This document shows, piece after piece, positions 31,575 through 43,244 of a stretch of DNA of 64,000 bases (the stretch's first letter is position 1; every line of letters starts with the position of its first letter). Both the position numbers and the translations under genes were made by a program. The notes below the pieces were generated by a model. The model searched no databases. It saw only the letters and a list, made by a program, of their open reading frames with translations, and was not told where the DNA came from. The stretch is from contig NC_065549.1 of NCBI RefSeq assembly GCF_022605725.1, forward strand, positions 36,595,690 to 36,659,689. The letters are read 5' to 3'. This stretch comes from Anthonomus grandis grandis. Taxonomy: Eukaryota; Arthropoda; Insecta; Coleoptera; Curculionidae.

Positions 31575-32825
31575 CCTGCATTCCCCTTTATCGGCTGATC
31601 TTCGGAACTTCAAAGATCTATCATCATCGTTATCACACAACCTGTAGTTTCCAATGTTCCCGACTTTGTGCAATTCTTTCAGTCCATCATGTTGGACGTG
31701 TGCTATTACTTGTTAATGCCTGCATACTAGGACGCCACTCTATAATGCGTTTAGTTGACCTACCGTCTTGCATTCTCGCCACATGTCCGGCCCAGTTCCA
31801 TTTTATATGTACTATTCTCTCTACAGCATTATTTATCCCCGTTCTAGTTCTAATAGTTACGTTTGGAACCATATGTCCTGTGTTATTCCCAACATCGACT
31901 TCTCCATGGCTCGCTGAGTCACTCCAATTTTTTTACAACCCTTTTTAGTGTGTTTTAAAGCACCATACGCGAGCACAGAAAGCTCGCACTGTTCATAAAC
32001 CTCTCTTTTCAGATATATCGGTATATTGGTTATAAATACTTCATAGCTTGCCGAATGCCACATATGCTAGATTTATGCATCTTTTCATTGCGCAGGTTTG
32101 GTTATCACGGTTTATTCTCAGTTTATGGCCTAAATATTTATTTGATGTTGTGACATACTCGATTTTAGATTCGTTTAGGTATGCATATGTTATTACTTGA
32201 AACCAAGTTTGCCACATATTGAGTTTTTGCACGCTTTATTTTTAGACCTACATCATTTGACGCTGTATTTAATGTCCTTAGTATCTCTTGTCGTACTCCA
32301 CGTTCTACAAGTAGGTGTTATTTTGGAATGGACTTGCTGTTGCGCTATTGTATATGTATTAAAGGAGCATATCTATGGTCGACTATACAATCAGCTAGTG
32401 CAGCAAATATTTTGTTTTGGTCCACTGAATCGAACGCTTTTTCGTAGTTTTACAAATATTAAAACTAATGGTTCGTTGTACTCCACTATTTTTTTTATGA
32501 GCGTTTTCAGTACTAGTAACTGATCATTCGTACCATAACCAGATCTGAGACCTGCCTGTTCTCTAGGTTAGTAGAAATCCAAATATTGGAAGATTACTAC
32601 AGCGCATTATACAAAAAGTCCACTATTGACAATGACTTAACAAACATTTCAAAGATCTGCAATAAAGCCTCAGAAGATATACTAGAAATTTAATAATCAG
32701 AAATTGAAGTGGCCTTACAAGAAATGAACAACAGAGCCCCAGGAAAAGATAGCTTTGTTATTGAAATTATTAAAGCAGGAGGGGAAAAATTAATAAGTGC
32801 TCTCTAAGTCCTATTTAACAGATTT
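31575..32825 (-). mobile_element. RTE-type LINE with inverted 5' part, nested in another LINE
   Basis: Minus-strand part (32570 down to about 31600): EQAGLRSGYGTNDQ, a KAFDSVDQNKIFAAL-like palm, GVRQEILRTLNTASNDVGLK (the YADD region is deleted), IEYVTTSNKYLGHKLRI, IPIYLKREVYEQCELSVL, VTQRAMEKSMLGIT and IKWNWAGHVARMQDGR. Plus-strand part (32560-32820): IEILEDYYSALYKKS, EIEVALQEMNNRAPGKDSFV and IEIIKAGGEKLISAL, which belongs upstream of the first part in the same protein. The two meet head to head at about 32560-32570. This is the pattern of 5' inversion during insertion (twin priming). About 50 residues are missing at the junction. Confidence 0.8.
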
Positions 32826-33320
32826 TAGAGACCGGCGAATCCCAATTTTATGGATCTTAAAAGAGTAGTTCGACTTAAATCTTTTATTCTTAAACTCTAA
32901 CAAAACCGAAGTATTGTGCTTTAAACGCCGCCTGGAGATGATACCACCAAATTTTTTGACCTCATAATAGACAAGAATCTTAAATTTGAACAATAAATTA
33001 TAAGTTTAGCAAAAAAGATTTCTTTGGGTTGTTTTGCTGAAACTGAGGAACTTAGATTAGAAGTTGGTAAGACAGTCTACTTTGCCCTAATTGCGTTACC
33101 TATGTGGTAGGTATGGTATCAACTTCTGAATAAATACCAGCAACTGTCTTATTCAATACATTTTTATCTTACAAAAACGTGCTCTTTGTTAGGTATGTGG
33201 GGTCCAACCCAGGAAATCATATATACGCTTGTTCATACGAGAGGTTCTTACGATCACAAGTTTCTACATAATGGAAGTTGCTAGTAATTTGTTCAAACAT
33301 CGACATAAATTTATAGTAGA
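32826..33320 (+). pseudogene. Jockey-like LINE reverse transcriptase, 3' piece
   Basis: Readings are LNSNKTEVLCFKRRLEM, TKFFDLIIDKNLKFE, EVGKTVYFALI, YLTKTCSLLGMWGPTQEI. These match the thumb of Jockey-like LINEs (-LN--KTEVV-F-RR-, FLGLLLD--L-W, MVYFALV, LQKRALR-LCGL-PR). The order and strand fit the piece ending at 31572, so the host LINE was split by the RTE. The 3' end may lie near the AT-rich stretch at 33.5-33.66 kb. Confidence 0.75.
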
Positions 33321-34467
33321 AATACCCGGTGCGTGATGCATCAGCGTAATTTACGCTCCCCATACCTATGCATCTACTTTAACTATAAAAAACTATCTTC
33401 TATGAGAGCTTTAAGATATTTAATCATTTCCCATTACGAATTAAAGAGCAAAAATTACTGACGGGATTTAAATACAACCTTAAAATGTCTTTTGTGTGTG
33501 TAAATGTCCTTAAAATATTTTTATGTCTGTAAGGTTTTTACATTTCTTGTAAAGTTATTATTTCTGTAGTTTTATCATTAGTTTTATTAAATGTACCCGT
33601 TTATTTTTTTAAAAGCTTTGTTAATAACAATTACTTTTGAATAAACAACAAATAAAACATATTTTGACCGGTCAACAACCTTTCTGAACTTATATTTATT
33701 ACTAGTATAAGGCCTATTTATGAATTGAATTTTTAATTTTTTTTCGGATATCTTTCATTAAGTATTGTTGCAGATAGATGAAAATAATTCCAATTCTAAT
33801 TTTAAATATATTAGCTAATATTTGTATTATTTTTTACTATAAGCAAATTTGGGAGTAATTAACTAGTGAGTATGGAGTTAATTTCATTTTTTCCGGCGCT
33901 GTTTTTTCAGTTCAATTCGGCATTTTTTCAAAAAATTGTAGAGAAGTATAGACTGTATTCTTAAGTGCATAATTATTGCAATTTAAACTAATGGAAAAAA
34001 GACAACTTTATCATATTTTTTGAAAGATAACTTAATAATTTTTAAAACATTCTTAACCTTGCCTCCAATTTAAGGTTTTAGGTGTTGCTTTCAGCACCGC
34101 TAGAGTGTTATAAGAGCATAAAACTTCCCCATAACAAATATAGCTTACGTGTCTTGGTTTTTAATTTTTATGCGAAAGTGGTACATTTTTACATTGGCGA
34201 AATTGTGCGCCTTCTATATACCTATACAAAAAAAAATCAACGAACTGATTCTTCACGATAATATATTATAGATTATAAATGGCTAATAATTATAGAATTA
34301 TCTTATCAACGAAATCAGACAACAAATGTATGAACGTCAATGTCCATATTGCACAAATAATAATAATTTTATTAAAATTGATTATAAGCTTGATTAAGTA
34401 ATTTAAGCTCATTATGCATTATAAAACCTATTGCGATATTGACATAGATAAAGGAGACAACACTTAC
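33321..34467. other. Nothing recognised beyond LINE 3' flank
   Basis: AT-rich sequence. The first 300 bases may be the 3' untranslated part of the LINE. Confidence 0.35.
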
Positions 34468-34517
34468 AATGTTCTCAGTTCAACTTCTTCTTCGTCATCT
34501 TCTTCTTCGCTGTTCAT
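34468..34517 (-). CDS. Possible first coding exon of a host gene (acidic N-terminus)
   Basis: On the minus strand CCAAAATG opens MNSEEEDDEEEVELRT and runs into a consensus donor, ACATT|GTAAGT, after 50 coding bases (two bases of a split codon remain). The ATG context and donor are good but the exon is very short. No next exon was found downstream in the window, so the protein is unknown. The exon ends in the same phase as the host exon at 43245-43516. It could therefore be an alternative first exon of that gene or the start of a neighbour on the same strand. A run of GAA/GAT codons by chance cannot be excluded. Confidence 0.4.
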
Positions 34518-35438
34518 TTTGGCTTGGTTAAATCCTACACTATAGCACGCTTGTCAAACACATCAAAAAAATCAATAATTTTAACACTCTCAACTCAAAA
34601 AGCACGCCGAATACCTACACTTTATTTGTTTACGTTGTTGCGATACTCGCAGTACCTGATGATACACCACAGCTGGTAAACGAGTTGCTTATATTTTAAC
34701 CGACTTAAACTATAAATAAACGTTAAAATGCAGCATTTGCCAAAGGTATATTAGAGATATCCTTATTCATTCAAGCGCGGATACTGAAGGTCGATTTCTT
34801 TAGTATATTTACGTGTAGTAGAGAATTTTATCTAAATTTGGCTACATAGCGGAGTACCCACCTCGAAGATAAAATTACTGATAGGTACATTACGAAAACC
34901 ACAGCAGGTATATTAATTAGTGCGGTATAAGTATTTCTGTAAATAGTGAAAGTCATTGTACAGGAAAATCATTATATTAAAGTGAGTAAAAATGTTTTTT
35001 TGATGAAACGAAGTAGCTATATTGGTTATATGTAGATAATATAATTAAGACTTATGTATATATATTGATGTTATTGTGCTCTTTTATTGAGCTACCCACT
35101 GTATTTATTTTTTTAAAGAAAGAAATCGATCATATGGTGTATCCAAGTACAGGCCTATTTTGCAAAGAAAATATTATTTCATTTAAAGGAAATCATGTTC
35201 TATATTTATTTATGTGTTATATAATGAAGCCTAAATATAATATTGAGAAAATTTTTAATAGATTTGAGAATATTTTATAATTAAATATAATTAATTACTG
35301 CAGGTGATTTAGGCCTTTATTTTTAACAGGCAACCAATAATAGGAAATTGTATACAAATTAGTTACACATTAACTAATAACTAAACTAAACCTAAGCAAG
35401 ACAAAAAAAGACGAAAAGAAAAATACACCAACAACAAT
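34518..35438. other. Possible upstream region of the acidic exon; otherwise nothing
   Basis: The 170 bases above the ATG (34518-34690 in minus-strand sense) are less AT-rich than the surroundings and could hold a 5' UTR and promoter. I see no defined core promoter motif. The rest is AT-rich. Confidence 0.25.
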
Positions 35439-36907
35439 GGCTCTTAATTGTCCTCTTCCCCCTCATATCTTTTGAATGCGTTTATATAAAAAATTGAAAT
35501 TTGGCATACATAAATACTATTTTTTGGTCCCTAGCTCATTTTGCAAAACTTCAAAACAGCGGCTGGACGCCATTTTGAAAAATTAAATTAAATTAAAAAG
35601 AAAGGGGGGACATGCGATACATCATTTGAGAGCTCCCACTGAATGCTTTATAGTCCTAGAATATTAAGTCATTACTTTTACCCATAGCAAAATGTTATTT
35701 TTCGCATTTTATCATTTTATTTATTTTTATTTTCTTTACTAGACCTGTTCAGGTGTAATTTGTTGCCAGTATGAAGAATCCAGGGCGTCCCAGCTATCAA
35801 AAAACAGGTGTATATTATAGCAGCTATGGTAAGAGATTCACAACAGTCTACTTCCACAGTTAGTGACACGTGTGATGTATCTTCTGTTACTGTGAAAAGG
35901 GTACTTAAAAACATACATTTCATTCCTATAAAATTCAAATGGCTCATCAATTGACAGAAGATGATCCTGATCTACTTATGGAATTCTGCGAAGTAATCAC
36001 CGAAAGAATAGGACGCAAGCCTGCTTATGTAAATATCATTTATTTCAGTGATGAATGTACTTTTTTTTGGTAATGTTCATAGAAAAAAAATCCATTATTG
36101 GAGCGACGTAAATCCCCACATATTTCGGGATACACACACACAATACCCAGAAAGAATAAATGTGTGGGCTGGCATACTCGGAAATTACATTGTTGGGCCT
36201 CTCTTTCTAGGCCAAAATTTGACAAGGGACCTTTACTTAAACATGTTAGAAAATGCAGTAGAACGAATGATCCTTGAGATTATTAAAGCCACACCTCATG
36301 AATTTGATTTGGAAACAATTTTTTAATAAGATGGGGCACTGCTTCACTTTAGCAGAGATGTTAGAGAATATTTGCCTAATACTTACCTAGGAGATTGGTC
36401 ATCGAGGGCCTACCGAGTGGCCAGCCAGGTCGCCCGATCTTACACCTCTGGACTTTTTTGATGGGGCTACTTGAAACAAAAATTTACCCATCACCCAGCC
36501 ATAATCAAACTTCGATCTCCCTCAAAGAATAATTGATGCATATTGTAATATTGATGTTGCCTCTTCACAAATGTTCGTGACGAGTTCTCCAATAGATTAC
36601 TATCTTGAAGTTAATGATGCACATTTTCAATATCTTTTGTAGTGAAATAGTTACATTTCGGTGTTGCCTAAAGTTTAGTTATTTTAAATGGAAATAAAAA
36701 TACTAAAAATAATATTTTGAAAGGCTGCCATTTTGCTATGGGTAGAAGTAATGACTTAATATTTTAGGACCATAAAGCATTTAGTGAGAGCTTTTAAACG
36801 ATGTATCGCATGACCCCCCTTTCTATTTAATTAAAGTTTTTCCAAGTTTCAAATGTTGATATAAACGCATTCAAAAGACAAGAAAGGGGAGGGGACAATT
36901 AAGAGCC
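35439..36907 (+). mobile_element. Mariner-type element with about 250-bp inverted ends
   Basis: GGCTCTTAATTGTCC at 35439 and its reverse complement ending at 36907 open an inverted repeat. It continues with gaps through GAATGCGTTTATAT, GGGGG-CATGCGATACATC and ACCCATAGCAAAATG as far as about 35693 and 36733. The outermost CAGGG tip and the TA duplication are not evident, so the tips may be eroded. A decayed transposase lies inside on the plus strand. Confidence 0.75.
35755..36645 (+). pseudogene. Mariner-type transposase, several frame breaks
   Basis: Readings in order: STVSDTCDVSSVTVKRVLKN, LTEDDPDLLMEFCEVITERI, IIYFSDECTFFL (first Asp), IHYWSDVNPHIFRDTHTQYP, RINVWAGILGNYIVGPLFLG, LYLNMLENAVERMI, then Q-DGALLHFSRDVREYLP (second Asp, preceded by a stop), WPARSPDLTPLDFF in a shifted frame, GYLKQKFTHHP. 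The longest clean piece is 36048-36326. All three catalytic Asp positions are still readable although the frame is broken. Confidence 0.85.
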
Positions 36908-37237
36908 GCACATTTAAGTATATATTGATTATAGCACTAACAATCACATTCATTACGTAAATTTGTCGAACAAAATGCGATATATTTAGTAAAGAAACTT
37001 TACACATAAATGTGCTTTTAATAGCATACTGGAGTGAGGCCTTGATAAGAAGAAGGTTTGTCGTATTAAGCCTAGACCAAGAAAAAAATACAAGATAGAA
37101 AAACAGATACAAAAACCAATAATTAATCCATATAAAAACTTAATAAGAAATATATTTCTTCTAAGACGCAATGGATGAAGATTAAAGCAGCCTAGCGTTA
37201 TAGCTAGCGGGGATCAAAACTCCTTAAAGGATATGTA

Positions 37238-38602
37238 CCATCGTGCCGAAAAAAAAACTGGGACATTTAGGTAGGGAATTGTCTTCTAGTCTATTATGAT
37301 ATTTATGGTCGCATTCCTTGGGTACTGTATGCATATTTACGCATTATGAATTTTTGGAGTCTTAATAATTACATATTTAAATAATAATATATAAAACATT
37401 TATATTTTTCGATATTTATTTTTATTTGGAACACATTTTATAAATAAACCAAAACTCACTAATATCTTTTTTGAAAATATGGAAAAAAAATTATTAATAC
37501 TTAGTAAGCGCACCGTCGGCGTCGTTATCAATTACAGCTTGCAAACCTCGTGGCATAATTAAGTTTCTGGTATATTCTTCGGTTATTTGGTCCCATGTTT
37601 CATCTATCTTTAGGCGTAATTCATTCTGATTTCTAGGCCTAAAGTTATCTTTATACATATATTTTGCCATTTTACCCCAAACGTTTTTTAATTGGGTTGA
37701 TATCAGGGCTTTTTGAGGGCCACGGTAAAACTTAAATTCGTCTTTCGACTAGATAGTTTTGAACTATACGGGCTGTATATATAGGAGCATTATCATGTTG
37801 GAAGATAACATCTTGCACATAGACTACTCACTACACCAACCGATGGCATCACAACATTGTTCAGGATATTGCAATATCCTAAAGCATTAAGCCTTTCCTG
37901 CACTATTTGACAAACGCCTGGTCCTCTAAAACTAATCCAGGCCCAAACGTTTATACTAAAACGTCCACTTTGGTTAGTCTTATGTGTATATCTTTCATCA
38001 TATCTGGTATTAGAAGGCCTGTAAACGCAAATTTTGCCATTATTGCATGATTGAAAGGTTTTTTCATCCGAAAATATTACCGTTTCCCACATCAAACAAA
38101 CTCTGTTTGTTTGCTTCAGTATAAAATATTTTATTTGTTGTAAAGCAACTTTTAATTTCCGAATTTCTTAGCCTACTACGAGCTGTATTAGCAGAACCAG
38201 GAAAATGCGTGTCTTCTCTCGCCTTTATTGCTGTTTCAAGCGGATTGTTTCTTAGAAAGTCAACTAACTCTCTATCTTGAATGTCGTTTGAAATGTTTGG
38301 TCGACCAGAACCTGGACTTCTTACAATAGCTCCATATTCTGCAATTTTTGCCTTAGGTAAGGAAACGGTATTTTTACTAATGCCCAATTCTTCTGCGATT
38401 CTTCTTATACGAACTCCATTCATCAGACGAGTGTATAATATCGCTTTTTGTTGAGGAGATAATGCAGGTATTTTGAAAGAACAATTTTGTTGACCCGACT
38501 GTCACAAAATTAAATTAACTTTGACAACATCAAAATATATTATTCTAATAGACCAATAGATTTAGGAGGTTTTGATGTCCCAGTTTTTTTTCGGCACGAT
38601 AG
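37238..38602 (-). mobile_element. Tc1-like element with short inverted ends
   Basis: Ends CCATCGTGCCGAAAAAAAAA and (reverse complement of right) CTATCGTGCCGAAAAAAAAC are followed by CTGGGACAT on both sides. TA stands at 37236-37237 and 38603-38604. The 1365-bp unit carries one decayed transposase on the minus strand and differs from the CAGGG-tipped families in both ends and protein. Confidence 0.9.
37500..38480 (-). pseudogene. Tc1-like transposase, frameshifted, third catalytic residue lost
   Basis: N-terminal helix-turn-helix: LSPQQKAILYTRLMNGVRIR and RIAEELGISKNTVS (to 38423), then GSGRPNISNDIQDRELVDFL. A frame change at about 38090 leads to WETVIFSDEKTFQS (first Asp), GRFSINVWAWISFRGPGVCQ, ALGYCNILNNVVMPSV. 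After further breaks come FQHDNAPIYTARIVQNYLVE (second Asp) and PSKSPDINPIKNVWGKMAKY. The usual NPIEN is NPIKN here, so the third acidic residue is Lys. The C-terminus RGLQAVIDNDADGALTKY is clean to the stop. Confidence 0.88.
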
Positions 38603-38639
38603 TACCATCAAGTCTATAGGATAAGTACGTAGCAAACCT

Positions 38640-39475
38640 GCACTAAACAGATTCAATTGAATCAAATGGCACTGGTAAATTGGATTTCACACATGTTGCA
38701 CGATGTACACGGTATGACTGACATGCAAACACAATACAATGCACGGCTACACACGATGCAGCCATATTCAAAGCAGGCAGACTGCTGTAAATTTGATTTT
38801 TATGTACCCCCAAACAACAAACTTAAGCGACTTAAGTCTGGTGATCAAGGAAGTCACTTAATTGCATCTCTTTGTCCAATCCAGCGTCATGGAAACATTT
38901 GATTAATATAATCCAAGTACATATCAGCTGCTAAATTTTCAGGCAGGAAAAAGGGGCTTTCAATGGAATTCCAAAAGATACCAGCCCATACATTCAACTT
39001 CTGGCGCACTTATGTGTGTGCTTCGTAAAAAATCCAACTGGTTTTAGTCCAGTAAGACAACTTGAGTCGATGAGACGACAACGATTCACTAAACCATTTA
39101 AGCAGAAACTACACTGATTGCAAGCAATAATCAAAGTCGTCCTCATTTAGCTTTTGCACGAATCTTATATATATGGAAGTTGCAATTTTTTTATATTCAT
39201 TGGGCCCTTATTACGAGTCACCTCGCAGCAACAGGCAATATTGTTTTGTAATTCCACAGATCGTACTGTGCATCGCAATTTACCCAATACTGCTCCGTAG
39301 GTTTATTCGGAACAGAACTGATAAACTCTCTTTTTTTTATGCATAGAACTTGCAAAATTTAGCTACCAATTTGCGAACAATTTTCACAGAAATGTACTCC
39401 ATAAACTTCCATTTCATTAGACTTCCATATTCCTTGTTTGTGAAAAAAAGCGATTTTTTCTTCAATTGAGCACTC
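38640..39475 (-). pseudogene. Mariner-type transposase remnant
   Basis: From ATG at about 39475: MECSIEEKIAFFHKQGIWKS, later IRFVQKLNEDDFDYCLQSV, FLLKWFSESLSSHRLKL, RQKLNVWAGIFWNSIESPFF, LPENLAADMYLDYINQMFP, RWIGQRDAIK and SPDLSRLSLLFGGT. The first catalytic region is replaced, the second is deleted and the third is changed. Terminal repeats were not found. This matches the N--VWAGI--N-I-GPFFLPE family of insects. Confidence 0.75.
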
Positions 39476-40114
39476 CATACTAATTTAAAAGGATCAGTTA
39501 CCAAACACTTTAATCAAAAGGCAAAAGGTGACCCAACTAAATACAAACGACGAACCCGAGAACTGTTTGCACATCAAAATGGGCCTCATTATTTTAAAGG
39601 TATTTTCTTTGCATAATAAAGTAATAAATGATGCTTTGAAGTATAATTAAATCGATTTTTGGATTTTTCGTTAAACATATTTTTGATATTTTAAAATTCT
39701 ATATTTTCCAAAATAATGCAACGATAGGAAATTAAAACTACTAAACTAGGTAAATAGGTGGCTCTACTTAAGTAAGCTATTAATTATAATGTCTACATCA
39801 GTAAGTGATATAAATAATGATCTCAGTATTTTTTGGTCTTTTGTAAGAAGTAAACTACATAATGTGTCTAGATAGATGTTCTTTGATAATCGAGACCTGA
39901 CTGGTGGGTGGAATAACTACTAAGCATCAGTCCGCTTTGAACTCTCAAGATGGAAGCACTTTTGAGGAAGCAAGAAAAATATCCATTGCATAACGGCCCT
40001 TAGACCAAATAAAAAACTGTTCTCTTGGCAGTCATACTTCATTACTTTAGGTCACAAGTCAAAATGCTCGCAAAAAGTGTTATTATTATCATATTGCATA
40101 TATCCATTTTTATA
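39476..40114. other. Nothing recognised
   Basis: AT-rich spacer. At about 39910-39990 the bases are a little richer in GC but no motif is seen. Confidence 0.35.
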
Positions 40115-42433
40115 GAGGGTGTTTGGAGGGTGAGTAGCCAAACGGAAATGGTGAATAGGTGAGATTACTGGCTATTTAAAACGCATAGTGTTTTTTTGTT
40201 TTTCCTCAAATTTAAGGAGTAATATATTTTTTCTTTTTTTTTATTAGATTTTCCCCGTTTTTTTACTTTAACCTTCAATTTTTTTTAATTTTTGGTCAAA
40301 ATCGCCATTTTACACAATTAATTTTATTTTAAAAACTAATATTGTTTCATTTAGATTTAGGTAATAACTGAGAAAAATATTTAAAGAGAAACTAATAGTG
40401 GAGTAACAAACTTCCTCAAATCAATAGAAAAAAAAATGTTATGTTAACTTTATAATGGAAAAAATAATAATAAAAAAAAAGTTGTGGGATTTTAAAATGT
40501 GTTAAAAAACTTCTTTAGCAAATAGTCTTTCTAACGATATTCCAGATATAACAAAAATAATTAGGTAAAAACAAAAAAGTTTGTCTTCAAGGACGCGTGA
40601 ACCAATTTCTTGAAAGCAACCTAATTGAGCAGGTATAAACTTATGCCTCCTTCTAACACAGCTAAGCCTGTTACGCTATAATCTCCTGTATCATTCGGCG
40701 ACACTCCCTTTGTGCCCCGCTACCTTAAACTGTTCCCTGTCACTAACCATAATACGAGTATTATTTATTCGAGACTTGTCTTTCTCCGCTACTTCTCGTA
40801 TTTTTAACTCCTCTCTACGCGTATTGTTTTTGTTGTTCATTTTCGTTAACTTTGTTTTATTGTTACTGTTGCCTACTATGGTTGGTGCCTTTACAAACGA
40901 GGAGTACGTCGATATCCTAATGGCATATGGTAGATCTGATGAAAATGGAGGAGAAGCAAAAAGAATTTACCAAAAGCGTTTTCCCAATAGACGCCAACCC
41001 AATCGTCATACTTTTGAAACGACCTTTAGACGCTTAAGAGAAACTGGCAGTCTAAATCGCCGTGAACCTGGAGTTCGCAGACAACGTAATGTTGCTGATG
41101 ACGAACGAATTCTGAAAGCTTTTGGCGAAGATCCCACAACGAGCATCCGGACTGTAGCTGCAAATCTAAACCTAATGTATAATAACTTCCAAGTAAATGG
41201 AAGGTCTGGTCTGTTCTTCATGCCAACGGAAAGCATCCCTTTTATTACACTCCCGTGCAAGATCTTGAAGAAAACGACTACCAAAGACGCATTCAGTTTT
41301 GCCGCCTCCTGCTACATATGGACCTGGATAACGGCGATTTTTTGAAAAACATACTGTGGACAGATGAATCCAAGTTTTCAAGGGAGGGAATTACCAACTT
41401 TCATAATTTGCATTATTGGGCCCCAAAAGCAGAAAACCCAAAAATGAAGAAAGCCGTTCAAAGTAAATTCCCAGTAAACGTTTGGGCAAGCCTAATTGGT
41501 AATACCCTTATTGCTCTACATTATTTACCGGATAATTTGAATGGGGATAATTATCTGGATTTTTTATTAAATGATCTGCCCGAACTCTTGAACGGGGTTC
41601 CAAATTTTCGCAATGAAGAACAAATGACGTTCCAACACGATGGGTGCCCAGCGCACTGGAGATTGGCGATCTGGGAGCACCTAGACAATGCATTTCCCAA
41701 TACTTGGATTGGCAGAGATAGCTCTATCCCATGGCCTGCAAGATTACCGGTTTTTGCTTGATTTTTACGTCTGGGACCGTGCAAAAGTGCTTGTGTATTT
41801 CGAACCTATAAATACAAGTGATCAATTCATAGGAAAAATTAATGACGCTTTTGTAATAATGAGACGGGAACTAACATTACAGTGCGCTACAAGAGAAATA
41901 AGAAAGCGATGTTATTAGAAATATTAGAGTGTACTAGAAATAATGGCCATCGATTTGAGCAAGACTTATAAATAAACGATTTGAAGTAAAAAATATGATT
42001 TTTTTTAATCGACCTGTAAAGGAAAGGGTTATGGAAACAAAAGGGCACAATAGTTTTAGCTGTTTTAGAACGGTGAAAGAGATAGCGCAACAGATTTAGC
42101 AGTGTTAGAAAGAAGACGTAAATTTTTTTTTGATTTGAGGAAGTTTGTTACTCCACTATTAGTTTCTCTTTAAATATTTTTCTCAGTTATTACCTAAATC
42201 TGAATGAGACAATATTAGTCTTTAAAATAAAATTAATTGTGCCTTATTTTGGCCAAAAATTTAAAAAAATATTAAAGGTTAAAGTAAAAAAACGGGGAAA
42301 ATCTAATAAAACAAGAAAAAATATATTACTCCTTAAATTTGAGGAAAAACAAAAAAATACTATGCGTTTTAAATAGCCAGTAACCTCATCTATTCACCAT
42401 TTCCGTTTGGCTACTCACCTTCCAAACACCCTG
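40115..42433 (+). mobile_element. Mariner-type element with about 320-bp inverted ends and nearly complete transposase
   Basis: The left end (GAGGGTGTTTGGAGGGTGAG, first base mutated from C) and the right end (reverse complement CAGGGTGTTTGGAAGGTGAG) match for about 320 bp, through GCCAAACGGAAATGGTGAAT and AACTAATAGTGGAGTAACAA. TA borders both sides (40113-40114, 42434-42435). The 2319-bp unit is the best preserved mariner-type copy in the window. Confidence 0.92.
40878..41975 (+). pseudogene. Mariner-type transposase with N-terminal DUF4817-like domain, two frameshifts
   Basis: I place the start at ATG 40878 (MVGAFTNEEYVDILMAYGRS), not at 40710, because the first part of that longer frame is hydrophobic and unlike the family. 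Then KRIYQKRFPNRRQPNRHTFE, FRRLRETGSLN and DDERILKAFGEDPTTSIRTV. A frame break at about 41185 is followed by KWKVWSVLHANGKHPFYYTP, VQDLEENDYQRRIQFC, ILWTDESKFSREG (first Asp), KFPVNVWASLIGN, MTFQHDGCPAHW (second Asp), WIGRDSSIPWPARLPVF. A second break at about 41750 leads to LLDFYVWDRAKVLVYF, the third Asp. All three Asp are present, so this copy has lost function only by a few indels. Confidence 0.9.
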
Positions 42434-43244
42434 TATAACAAATCCTACACTATTCATGAAATCAGTGAACTTGTAGCTCCTACCTTTGCTATAGTTTGTT
42501 CTATTCTATTATTTAACTTAATACAGTAGGTCTTTAGTTTGGTAATCCTGTTATAAAAATGTTTTATTGAATTGGTAATTTTTATGCGTTGCAAATAGCA
42601 TTGTACTTGCAATAGATTCATAGTTTAGATTGTTTGTTTTGTTTTGCAATTTAGGTTTATATTAAGGCAAAAAAAATACCAGCAAGTCCTCGCACAGCAT
42701 ACTAGCTCCTTAGGGCTTGGGGCATTATGTATTTATTGCCGAACCAATGTTTATTAAATTTACTTGTATTTCTTTTGTTATATTGCATTTGAAAATAAAC
42801 TTTATTATTATTATTAGAATATCGGGAGCCTTAAATATTTTCTTTATTTGATTTTTTAAACCCTACATTTCTGCTCGGACTATTCTTATGATTATTACTT
42901 CGTTTATCATCATTTAATAAAGAAGTGTGGTGCCTTTGACTCTGTGATTCCATTAAAAGGTTTTAATCCGGGTCAGTGCCTTTGTTATTAAAAGGTTAGG
43001 TTATAACTGTCCTGTTTCTTGGCTAGCAATTTATATTATCCATTTTATTATTAAAAGGTGTTAAAACTGAAGCCCGTAACTGAGGTGAATAAAGTAAGAT
43101 TTCCCGACATTAGTGGTTTCTGACCTACGAACCCTCGAAACTAAAAATCCCATTACAAACTTCACATGTTGACGCCCATATATGTTTAGGTTTTTACTTT
43201 TATTACACTGGTATTAATTAACAGATCGCAACAAAAAAACTTAC
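42434..43244. other. LINE-like 3' tail at about 42640-42817; otherwise nothing
   Basis: AATAAACTTTATTATTATTA at about 42795-42817 looks like the repeat tail of a non-LTR element. The 150 bases before it are non-coding 3' sequence of an unknown element. The remainder up to the host exon shows nothing I recognise. Confidence 0.35.

Noticed and set aside
35065..35280. 71-codon open frame as a small gene
   Set aside because: AT-driven composition, no motif, no ribosome or splice context, not different from chance frames nearby.
40710..40877. N-terminal hydrophobic extension of the 40.9-kb transposase as a signal or membrane segment
   Set aside because: The family starts at the FTNEEY block; the extension is 5' untranslated sequence of the element that happens to be open.
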